From the NCBI GenBank assembly GCA_004356615.1, contig SMWT01000121.1, positions 1 through 37,792 on the forward strand: a stretch of 37,792 nt of DNA. The letters are read 5' to 3'. This document shows, one piece after another, positions 8,436-16,224 of the stretch (the first letter of the stretch is position 1; every line of letters begins with the position of its first letter). Source of the stretch: Deltaproteobacteria bacterium. Its GTDB lineage: Bacteria > Bdellovibrionota > Bacteriovoracia > Bacteriovoracales > Bacteriovoracaceae. A program made the translations under genes and the position numbers. The notes under the pieces are model-generated. The model searched no databases. It saw only the letters and a list, made by a program, of their open reading frames with translations, and had not been told where the DNA came from.

Positions 8436-9272
8436 TTATTTACAAAAATCAGTTTTTAGATTGGTGTTTATAAAATTGGTCTGGATAATTCGACAATCAT
8501 TTTCATTTTTATATACGTCTTTTGTAAAGCACTCAAATCCCTTGCCATTTTCCTTGGCCCATTTGAGGTTATCCCTGCAGGCAAAATAAGAGTTTTTATC
8601 TACACATGCCCAATGCTTACCTTTGCAATTATAGACTAATCCTCGACCCACTTCATCGTAAGTGGGTGGATCAACATACTCGGCCGGCCCTTTTAATTCC
8701 TCTTCTGTAGGCGCACCAATTTCTTCCACAATCTTTTCCACTTCTTTGGCCAGTTCCTGAGTTTCTTGTTTAGGTGTTGGGGGTACTGAGCTTATATCTC
8801 TTTTCACCGTTGCTTCAGGTTCTTTCACTAATGCGGGTGGTTGGACCTGAAGAACTGGTTTGGGTGCCTCTACCTTTTTAGCAGGTTTTTCTACCTGCTC
8901 TTTCTTGGCGACTTTTTTCTTGGGTGCTTTTTTAGGTTTAGAGGCCTTTTTCTTTTTGGCCCTAGTCTTTTTGACGGGTGCTTTAGGCGCATCTCCTGAA
9001 TCTTTAGTCATTTCATCAAAGGCGAAAAAGGCCACAACAATGCCAGCAGCAATTTTAATATAGAGACCTTTTTTCTTCTTGGCGGCGGCCTCTTCATCTT
9101 CCTCTTCTTCTTCTTCCTCGTCCTCTTCTTCACTTGCTTTGGTTTTTACTTCGACTTCTTCCCCTTCTGGGGTTTCCTCTGCTTCGACTTCTTCTATTTC
9201 AACATCTTCCTTTTTTCCAAAAGGAATCAGATCCATGATTTTTTCTTTTAGGGAGTTTAAGTCTAATTTCAT
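8436..9272 (-). CDS. Single-pass membrane protein with acidic N-terminus, Lys/Ala/Pro-rich TonB-like linker and Cys-containing C-terminal domain
   Basis: EEEDEEEEEEEDEE, then AAAKKKKGLYIKIAAGIVVAFFAF (TM), then APVKKTRAKKKKASKPKKAPKKK, then six C-terminal Cys. Confidence 0.65.
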   Translation of the reverse strand: MKLDLNSLKEKIMDLIPFGKKEDVEIEEVEAEETPEGEEVEVKTKASEEEDEEEEEEEDEEAAAKKKKGLYIKIAAGIVVAFFAFDEMTKDSGDAPKAPVKKTRAKKKKASKPKKAPKKKVAKKEQVEKPAKKVEAPKPVLQVQPPALVKEPEATVKRDISSVPPTPKQETQELAKEVEKIVEEIGAPTEEELKGPAEYVDPPTYDEVGRGLVYNCKGKHWACVDKNSYFACRDNLKWAKENGKGFECFTKDVYKNENDCRIIQTNFINTNLKTDFCK

Positions 9273-9346
9273 ATACAGGTCTTATCGAAAAAAAACGATT
9301 TTAATTAAATAATAAAAGCATAATTATTTAAAAACAAAGGATATTG

Positions 9347-10462
9347 CTATAGTATAAACTGGTCAAGTAATAGCGATGGGGAAAAGGGCCTCTTCCCTAT
9401 AGAAATCTTATCCCATATTTTTTGTGCCATAACATTAATCTCTGCAAGCGTTTCCCCAGATACAAAGAAAGAAGAAAATAGGCCATCTTGAGGTGAAAGG
9501 GGAATGACCCCTTTCTCATTTTGATAAAGTAAAGTTGTCAATTGCTCTAATCTAGCAGCAAAGTTTTCACATGGTGATAGATCTTTGGTCGCGAAATTCA
9601 AAAATATCCCTACTCCACCCGGAGACAGAAAGGCCCTTAGCCGGTTAATAAAAAGGCCAAAGGATTTACGGTAATTTACTTCAACTAAAGGGTAATACTT
9701 AATCTGATTTTCTTCTTTATACAAAAATGAATCAATTTGAATTAAACCCTCTGCCCCCTTTTTAAGGTATAGGTCATAAATCTTATGCTGGGCATCCCAT
9801 ATTACGTCTCTATTAAATCCCCATTTTTTTTCGATAAAGTTAAAAAGATCATTAAAATCTTTATAAACTATGCCTCCTTTAAATTTTCCATCCTTAGAGT
9901 TTAAATTCCAAAGAACTTCGACTTCACTCTGGCCAAATATAAACCCAAGATCCATCAAACGCCTAAAATAAGGGGCCATAACAAGGGATCGTTCATTTAA
10001 TCTATTTGAAAGTTTTTTTTTATTAAAATTTTTAAGCGATAGGATCAAGCTATTATTTCCCGCGGCCAAATAGGGATCCCTTATAAAATAATCCCTATCA
10101 GGATTACTTTTTAAGATTTTTTCAATATCTTCAATATTTTTTACTTCCCTGACCCCTGTGGGACAAAACCCATTTTCCTGGGCAATTTCAAGGGCGGTAA
10201 TTTTAGAATTTAACACTCTACTTTTTTCACTCAGTTCCCCCCACCAATCTTTTGGATTTAGGTCTCTAGGAGAAAGCTCAGGAATTTCAAGTCCGAGATG
10301 CTTTAAAAACTCAAGATAATCTTTTGGATAGTCTCTGATATTTTTAAGTTTTTTACCCTCAAAAAAGAAATAGATGTATTCAAATTCCTTATTAAAACTT
10401 GTTTTGCTCTCAAGCTTATAAAGCTCAGGCTCAAAATCTATATTTACAAAGTCACTGGACAT
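9347..10462 (-). CDS. ATP-grasp-like protein
   Basis: GLIQIDSFLYKEENQIKYYPLVEVNYRKSFG resembles the ATP-grasp metal-binding E-x-N segment; overlaps the upstream ferritin-like gene by 11 nt. Confidence 0.55.
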   Translation of the reverse strand: MSSDFVNIDFEPELYKLESKTSFNKEFEYIYFFFEGKKLKNIRDYPKDYLEFLKHLGLEIPELSPRDLNPKDWWGELSEKSRVLNSKITALEIAQENGFCPTGVREVKNIEDIEKILKSNPDRDYFIRDPYLAAGNNSLILSLKNFNKKKLSNRLNERSLVMAPYFRRLMDLGFIFGQSEVEVLWNLNSKDGKFKGGIVYKDFNDLFNFIEKKWGFNRDVIWDAQHKIYDLYLKKGAEGLIQIDSFLYKEENQIKYYPLVEVNYRKSFGLFINRLRAFLSPGGVGIFLNFATKDLSPCENFAARLEQLTTLLYQNEKGVIPLSPQDGLFSSFFVSGETLAEINVMAQKIWDKISIGKRPFSPSLLLDQFIL

Positions 10463-11270
10463 CCTCTCTCCGATTAAAAATCCTGTTTTCTTCGCGATAA
10501 TTTTTTATCTTCTCCACAAAAGCGGGATCAAAACCTAAATCTCGTCGAACCTGGGCATTAAAATGGATCCCCTTAGATCTAGAAGGTGAGAGATTTTCAG
10601 GCAAAAGAGATTTATAATAATCAAATAATTCCTGATCCTCTTTCCACTTATCCAAAAATTTCAGGCCTAGTTTTACGTGGGAAACTTCATCCTCAAAAAT
10701 CGCTTGCATAATCTTAGCGGAATCAAAGTCATGAACTTCACTAAATACTTCACGGTAAAAAAGGCAAAAGTCCAAATTTGCTGTTTCAAAAGTAAGAGAC
10801 ATTACTGCCAAGAATTCTTCCTTCGTATCCAAATACTTCATCTGTTTCCAGAAGAAATCATTTAACGGATAGTCACCAAACTCCACCCCAAGATCACCCA
10901 TTCTTTCAAGATACATTTTTAAATGTTTTTGCTCGTCTTTTAAGGCCGAAAGAACACCAGATTTTAGTTTCACATCATCCTTACTCTCAGTTGGAAACTT
11001 AAGCAAAAAGGCGGCCATCATCTCAATCGCTAAGAGTTCATGATTGGCAAAGAAGTGGAGCGCCATGCCTCTTTTTTCATTTTGATGAAACTGAGAGACT
11101 TTGGGGAATTTTAATTTCTCACTGGAAAACTTGAGTTGATTAGATCTTGCCGGACTGTCGGGAATGCTCTCGCCTTTCCCTAATTTAAATGAAGATCCCT
11201 CGAAGGAAGCTAGTTTATCAGCTAAGCTTGAGCTGCATAAAATATTTCGCGCAAAGTTTTCTGGCGTCAT
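10452..11270 (-). CDS. DUF455-like ferritin-fold diiron protein
   Basis: Candidate diiron ligands in order: ANHELLAIE, DEQKH, TFETANLD, EDEVSHV. Confidence 0.7.
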   Translation of the reverse strand: MTPENFARNILCSSSLADKLASFEGSSFKLGKGESIPDSPARSNQLKFSSEKLKFPKVSQFHQNEKRGMALHFFANHELLAIEMMAAFLLKFPTESKDDVKLKSGVLSALKDEQKHLKMYLERMGDLGVEFGDYPLNDFFWKQMKYLDTKEEFLAVMSLTFETANLDFCLFYREVFSEVHDFDSAKIMQAIFEDEVSHVKLGLKFLDKWKEDQELFDYYKSLLPENLSPSRSKGIHFNAQVRRDLGFDPAFVEKIKNYREENRIFNRREDVQ

Positions 11271-13834
11271 CGTCGTCGTCTTTTTTTAGATGGCCTTCCT
11301 TTTCCTTCAATTTTTTTTGGAGGGCCCCTTCTATTCCTTGAAAATCTTCGTTGCTTAAAACAGTCTTCACAAATTGCAAACTTGGAATATTCCTGCAATT
11401 TTTTGCCGCAACTATTGCAAGTGGGAACGATTTTATCAGAAAGCAGATCGTTCAGTCTTTCAATCGCCTTTCCTTTATTTTCTAAAAGGAGTTCATCATC
11501 AAATTCAAAATGTTTATTATTAAAGTGCCGTGAGAGCCACTGATACAGTTCCACACATTTTATAGAAGTCTCTAAATAATCAATATCGCCCGAATCTGAA
11601 TTAAGAGGCTCATGGAGGATTGGGCCTCCTCTTACAAAGTGATTTAAGATCCAAACATAATATTGAACATGCTCTAGGAGTCCTAAATTTACCGGGGCAC
11701 AGGCAAAACCAAAAATTTCTGAGGAACTAAGTATACTTTCTGAATCGGCATTTTCCACCATTTCTGCCAACTCGATCATCTCTTTTAAATCTACGCAGTA
11801 AAAGGGTTTTTTAAATTCCATGGTATTGAAGAGTTGGAGGAATTCAGAGAGTTTTAGTACCGGAAGGGCATGCCCCTTAAGCGCATTATTAACCTGGCTA
11901 AAAATATCCAGATCTGGACCTACCATACAATTTATTTTTTGCTCAAGGGTAGATTCCAAAGCATGTTTAATCATGTTAAGTCCATCTTCCACTCGGGTAA
12001 GACAAGATACCTTCCCTTCCGGAAACCTTTGATATCTTCCGGCCCTGCCGGCAATTTGTTTGATCTCACTCTTAGTTAAGACGTATTCTTGATTATCAAA
12101 AAACTTTGAAAGCGTTGAAAAAATTATTCTCTTAATAGGAAGATTCATCCCCATGGCGATGGCATCCGTTGATACCATAACATCGGTCTCACCCTGATCA
12201 AATTTTCTCGCCTGCTCTCTTCTTACTTCAGGACTTAACCTTCCATAAACTACAGATACTTTAAACCCCAGTCTTTCGAGATCCATTTTATACCTAAGAG
12301 CATTTCTTCTAGAAAAAACCACTAAAGCATCATGTTTTTCAAGTTCTCCAACAGTGTAAGTTCTAGGGGAGATGTTTAGATCTGTCATACGCTCATAGTA
12401 CTTTACTTCCAGGGTATCACCGCAGAGATCGACAATTTGTTGGACCAAATCAAGAACTGAAGGGTCTCCACAAATATGGACTTCCTCGGCCATAATATTA
12501 ACCAAGGCCCGGGTCCAGGCCCAGCCTCTTTGAGTATCAGTAATCATTTGAATTTCATCGATTACACAAATATCAAAATTTTCCGCCAAACGGGCCATTT
12601 CAATGGTTGAGGAATAATGAGTTGCCCCTTCTGTTTCAATGACCTCTTCACCGGTTAAAAGAGTTGTCTTAACTCCTCCCGTATTCATTGTATCGTAGAG
12701 CTCACCCGCGAGAAGTCTAAGAGGTGCGAGATAACATCCTTTTTTTGCCTTCATCAGAGTCTTTACCGCAAAGTAGGTTTTACCTGAATTGGTGGGGCCG
12801 GCGTGATAGATAATCTTTCTTTTAAGCGTCCTGGCCAGGGAGTGAATCCAAAACTCTCCTAGATATTCCTGAAGAATCTTTCCGGAGATATCCTTTCTTT
12901 TAAGTATCATCAGGGTATTAAGGAGTTTTTTAAATTCTCTTTCTAGATATTTTTCATTTTTCCAAATATTAGAGGAAAGTTGGCGAAAAAATCGGTTGTA
13001 TTCATTTTCACCTACAAGATCCTGTCTTAATCCTTGTCCTTTAAGGATATCCCTAAAAAATTTCTCTAAGGTACTTGAGTGTTCTTTAGCGAGGGCCGAT
13101 GGGTAAGTAAAATAGTTTTTTACCTGATTTTTCACCTGAGACTCGAGTCTATTAAGAGAGGATTTTTTTAATTTTTTTCTAAATCTAAAAAATAGTTTGT
13201 CGAGATCCTTTTGCAAAGAATAATAAATATTGCTTACCGCCTTGATTCCATCATCAAGACTCTCTTCAATGGCCTCTCTAGTATCTTCGATTTTTTCAAC
13301 ACACTCCTTGTAAAGAGTCTCTCTGATTCTTGATTTATAATCTGCCAAACAAACTCGGCAAAGACAGCTGAGCTCACTAGAAGAGAGATCCAAATAGAAG
13401 TTTTCCTTTAAATTATCTAAATTCTTTTGATGGGCCAATTCTTTTTTTCGCGCCCATTCCTCAAAAGACTCGCTAATCTTTTTAATTAAGTCCTCACCAG
13501 GGTTGCCATCTTCTGCAAAGGCCATTTGGGCCTTCTCAGGGAATAGATAATCATCGAGGAAACAAAGTTCGACAATATATTCCCGCCGGAAAAACTCCCC
13601 TAAAGGCATAAATTCTTTTTCAAAATCAGGAATAAAAAAAGGAAATTTTTTGAAAAACTGCCCTAGCTTGGTTTGTAGCTCGCTCAGAAATTCAAGTACC
13701 ACCTGGGCCTTTTCAATAGATCTGATGAAATCATCTTCTTCGGAAAAGGCGTTCACCTTAATAATGGTTTCGCGTTCCGTCTCTAAATATTCCTTTATGT
13801 CCTGAAAGGGAGGCAGTGGGGGTAAATTCTCCAT
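11267..13834 (-). CDS. SUV3-type (mitochondrial-like) RNA helicase with C-terminal zinc ribbon
   Basis: HAGPTNSGKTYFAVKTL, DEIQM motif II, STDAIAMGMNLP, QIAGRAGR; C-terminal CNSCGKK...CEDCFKQ and a basic tail. Confidence 0.85.
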   Translation of the reverse strand: MENLPPLPPFQDIKEYLETERETIIKVNAFSEEDDFIRSIEKAQVVLEFLSELQTKLGQFFKKFPFFIPDFEKEFMPLGEFFRREYIVELCFLDDYLFPEKAQMAFAEDGNPGEDLIKKISESFEEWARKKELAHQKNLDNLKENFYLDLSSSELSCLCRVCLADYKSRIRETLYKECVEKIEDTREAIEESLDDGIKAVSNIYYSLQKDLDKLFFRFRKKLKKSSLNRLESQVKNQVKNYFTYPSALAKEHSSTLEKFFRDILKGQGLRQDLVGENEYNRFFRQLSSNIWKNEKYLEREFKKLLNTLMILKRKDISGKILQEYLGEFWIHSLARTLKRKIIYHAGPTNSGKTYFAVKTLMKAKKGCYLAPLRLLAGELYDTMNTGGVKTTLLTGEEVIETEGATHYSSTIEMARLAENFDICVIDEIQMITDTQRGWAWTRALVNIMAEEVHICGDPSVLDLVQQIVDLCGDTLEVKYYERMTDLNISPRTYTVGELEKHDALVVFSRRNALRYKMDLERLGFKVSVVYGRLSPEVRREQARKFDQGETDVMVSTDAIAMGMNLPIKRIIFSTLSKFFDNQEYVLTKSEIKQIAGRAGRYQRFPEGKVSCLTRVEDGLNMIKHALESTLEQKINCMVGPDLDIFSQVNNALKGHALPVLKLSEFLQLFNTMEFKKPFYCVDLKEMIELAEMVENADSESILSSSEIFGFACAPVNLGLLEHVQYYVWILNHFVRGGPILHEPLNSDSGDIDYLETSIKCVELYQWLSRHFNNKHFEFDDELLLENKGKAIERLNDLLSDKIVPTCNSCGKKLQEYSKFAICEDCFKQRRFSRNRRGPPKKIEGKGRPSKKRRRR

Positions 13835-13870
13835 GACCTAATCTACCCCACCTTACTCGAGGCGTAAATG

Positions 13871-15049
13871 CTATTGATCCATCTCGAGAAGATAGCTGAT
13901 ACCAAGTTTTGCAAATTTAACTGCATGCAAGGCCCCATACTCTGATTTATCAAGGGTATCCCTACTAGAGTGGATATGAGGATTAGCATTTCTTATTTGG
14001 GCCTCAAAGGGAAAGGAGGCGGTAAATCCGGCCTGATTCCAAGAGGCGTGATCAGAGCAGGCATACCCACATCTGCCATAACTCCAGGTGGCCCCCACAT
14101 AGCGATCAATCAGTTTGGCCAAGAATCTATTTTGTTCACTTGAGGTAAAATCTGAAACCAAGGTGATATCATTGTTTGAGCCTTTGTAATTGGTCATATC
14201 AAATTGAATGACTCCTATCACATCTCGGCCTTTTAAAGAGTTGGCAACATCCCTTGACCCTCTAAGGCCAACCTCTTCAGCAGCGTAGGAGATAAACTTT
14301 AAAGTCCTTTGGGGTTTATAATTATTAGCTACCACCAACCTTATAAGCTCAGTGATAACGGCTATTCCCGAGGCATTGTCATCGGCACCGGGTGCCCTAT
14401 TGTCTTGTCTTCGCCCATACCTAGAGCCGGAGATGGAATCTCCATGGCCACCAAAGACGATAATCTCCCCAGGAGTTTTACTACCTTTAATGGTAAGGAT
14501 GACACTTGATTGCCTCCAGCTATGTTTGAACTCTTTAACCGAGATATCATTTCTTTTCTTAGTTAGTTTAGTCCAATAAGATTTGATCCATCTTTGCGAG
14601 GCCAGTCCTGTCTTGTTTTTATAGTGACGATTGGGATAGCTCGATAATTTTTCAATAACTTCAATTATCTTTTTTTCATCCACCTGCCCAAGATAGCTAG
14701 AAACTAAATCTTGCCGGTTAATGGAATAATCAACGAATAAAGAATCTTTTTTTAAAACGGGTTCAAAAACATTTTTGGCATCAGAGTAACTCTCATGAAA
14801 CATGAATCCACCACAACGATGAAACTCACTGTGCATAACTTCTGATATTTTTTCAATATCTGCTTTATTGACTTCCACAACAGCAACTTTGCCATCAGAC
14901 TTAGGTACGTATGAGATAAACTTTTCTTTTTTCAAAATAGATAAAGTATCAGCATCAACTGAGATAAAGACTTTTTCTGGGGTGCTGGCAAAGGCATTGC
15001 CTGCCATAAAAAGTAAAATAAGAATCAATTCTTTTAAAGGGAAAAACAT
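13871..15049 (-). CDS. Secreted M28 family zinc aminopeptidase
   Basis: Signal peptide; GGHGDSI, GADDNASGIAVI, AAEEVGLRGS, CSDHASW motifs of the M28 family. Confidence 0.85.
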   Translation of the reverse strand: MFFPLKELILILLFMAGNAFASTPEKVFISVDADTLSILKKEKFISYVPKSDGKVAVVEVNKADIEKISEVMHSEFHRCGGFMFHESYSDAKNVFEPVLKKDSLFVDYSINRQDLVSSYLGQVDEKKIIEVIEKLSSYPNRHYKNKTGLASQRWIKSYWTKLTKKRNDISVKEFKHSWRQSSVILTIKGSKTPGEIIVFGGHGDSISGSRYGRRQDNRAPGADDNASGIAVITELIRLVVANNYKPQRTLKFISYAAEEVGLRGSRDVANSLKGRDVIGVIQFDMTNYKGSNNDITLVSDFTSSEQNRFLAKLIDRYVGATWSYGRCGYACSDHASWNQAGFTASFPFEAQIRNANPHIHSSRDTLDKSEYGALHAVKFAKLGISYLLEMDQ

Positions 15050-15118
15050 CCTGTCCTCCTAGTTTTGTAACTCCATTTTACCAAGACTGAGACGCTCCGA
15101 GTCTAAAAATTGCTTACA

Positions 15119-15124
15119 TATAAT
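15119..15124 (+). promoter_or_regulatory. Candidate -10 (TATAAT) upstream of the nitronate monooxygenase-like gene
   Basis: Exact TATAAT in a 5' intergenic region, but no good -35; an imperfect dyad sits just upstream. Confidence 0.35.
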
Positions 15125-15195
15125 GCGACGCATTTGTAGCTTTTCTTTTGACGGGACAGAGGATAATATTTTGCCAAAATTACGGGAGAGCTAAA

Positions 15196-16224
15196 TTGAT
15201 TAATACCTGGTTAACTGAAACTTTTAAGATCAAATACCCCATCATCATGGCACCTATGTTTCTCATCTCCAACAAAGAGATGTTAATTGAAGCGGCCAAG
15301 GCGGGAATCATGGGATGTGTTCCAGCGCTGAATTGGCGAACTGAAGATGAATTCAAAGAGGATATGCTCGATCTTAAAAAAAATATCACGGGGCCTTTTG
15401 GTATTAACCTCATTGTAAATAAATCCAATATTAAATTAAAAAAGCAACTGGATGTCTGCCTCGAAATAGAACCTGACTTTATTATTACAAGTCTTGGAAG
15501 CCCGGAACAGATTATTAAAAAATTTAAGGATAAAAAAACCAAAATCCTTTGTGATGTAGTGGATTTGAATTACGCCCTAAAAGTTGAAAAACTCGGCGCT
15601 GATGCCGTTATCGCCGTCAACTCAGGGGCAGGTGGACACGCGGGGCCTGTTCCCGCCAGCGTTTTAGTACCAAAGCTAGTTAAAGGCCAAGTCCTTCCGG
15701 TTATCTCCGCTGGAGGGATTGGAACAGGGGAAGGCCTACTATCAGTATTAACTCTTGGTGCTGGTGGCGCATCTATTGGGAGTCCCTTTATCGCCGCGAA
15801 AGAAAGTCCGGTAAGCAAAGAATACAAAAATGCATGTGTTAAATATGGTGCCGAAGATATCGTTCTCACCACAAAAATATCAGGTACGCCTTGTACTGTT
15901 ATCAATACCCCTTACGTAAAAAAAATTGGTACCAAACAAAATGCCGTTGAGTCTATGCTCACAAAAAATAAAATGCTTAAAAAATATATAAAGATGCTGA
16001 CCTGGTATATGGGAACTAAGGCCATCGAAAAGGCCGCCTTTAGTGCCACTTATAAAACGGTATGGTGTGCAGGTCCATCTATTGAATTTACCAATGAGGT
16101 AGAAGCAGTATCAGATATTGTTGAACGAATGATCAGCGAATATGATAGGGCCTTTAAAAATCTAAAGGCCCTAAGTCCTTTTAATGGGGAAGTAAACCAC
16201 CCCGTTTCAAAAGGGCATGTGTAG
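15196..16224 (+). CDS. Nitronate monooxygenase / 2-nitropropane dioxygenase family
   Basis: KYPIIMAPM, GGHAGP, ISAGGIGTGEGLLSVLTLGAGGASIGSPF. TTG 15196 preceded by GGGAGAG fits the conserved N-terminus; the ORF track start is 15148. Confidence 0.8.
   Translation: MINTWLTETFKIKYPIIMAPMFLISNKEMLIEAAKAGIMGCVPALNWRTEDEFKEDMLDLKKNITGPFGINLIVNKSNIKLKKQLDVCLEIEPDFIITSLGSPEQIIKKFKDKKTKILCDVVDLNYALKVEKLGADAVIAVNSGAGGHAGPVPASVLVPKLVKGQVLPVISAGGIGTGEGLLSVLTLGAGGASIGSPFIAAKESPVSKEYKNACVKYGAEDIVLTTKISGTPCTVINTPYVKKIGTKQNAVESMLTKNKMLKKYIKMLTWYMGTKAIEKAAFSATYKTVWCAGPSIEFTNEVEAVSDIVERMISEYDRAFKNLKALSPFNGEVNHPVSKGHV
16146..16173. terminator. Perfect 11-bp inverted repeat, candidate terminator or mRNA-end hairpin inside coding sequence
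   Basis: TAGGGCCTTTA - AAAATC - TAAAGGCCCTA; 8 nt beyond the stop of the minus-strand M3 peptidase gene. Confidence 0.5.

Noticed and set aside
9079-9312. ORF with MAAASSSSSSSSSSSSSS poly-serine
   Set aside because: Antisense of the Glu/Asp codon run in the 8436-9272 gene; artefact of the GAA/GAG repeat.
15180-15542. 120-aa antisense ORF
   Set aside because: Lies wholly within the well-supported nitronate monooxygenase frame; composition is typical of a reverse-frame shadow ORF.
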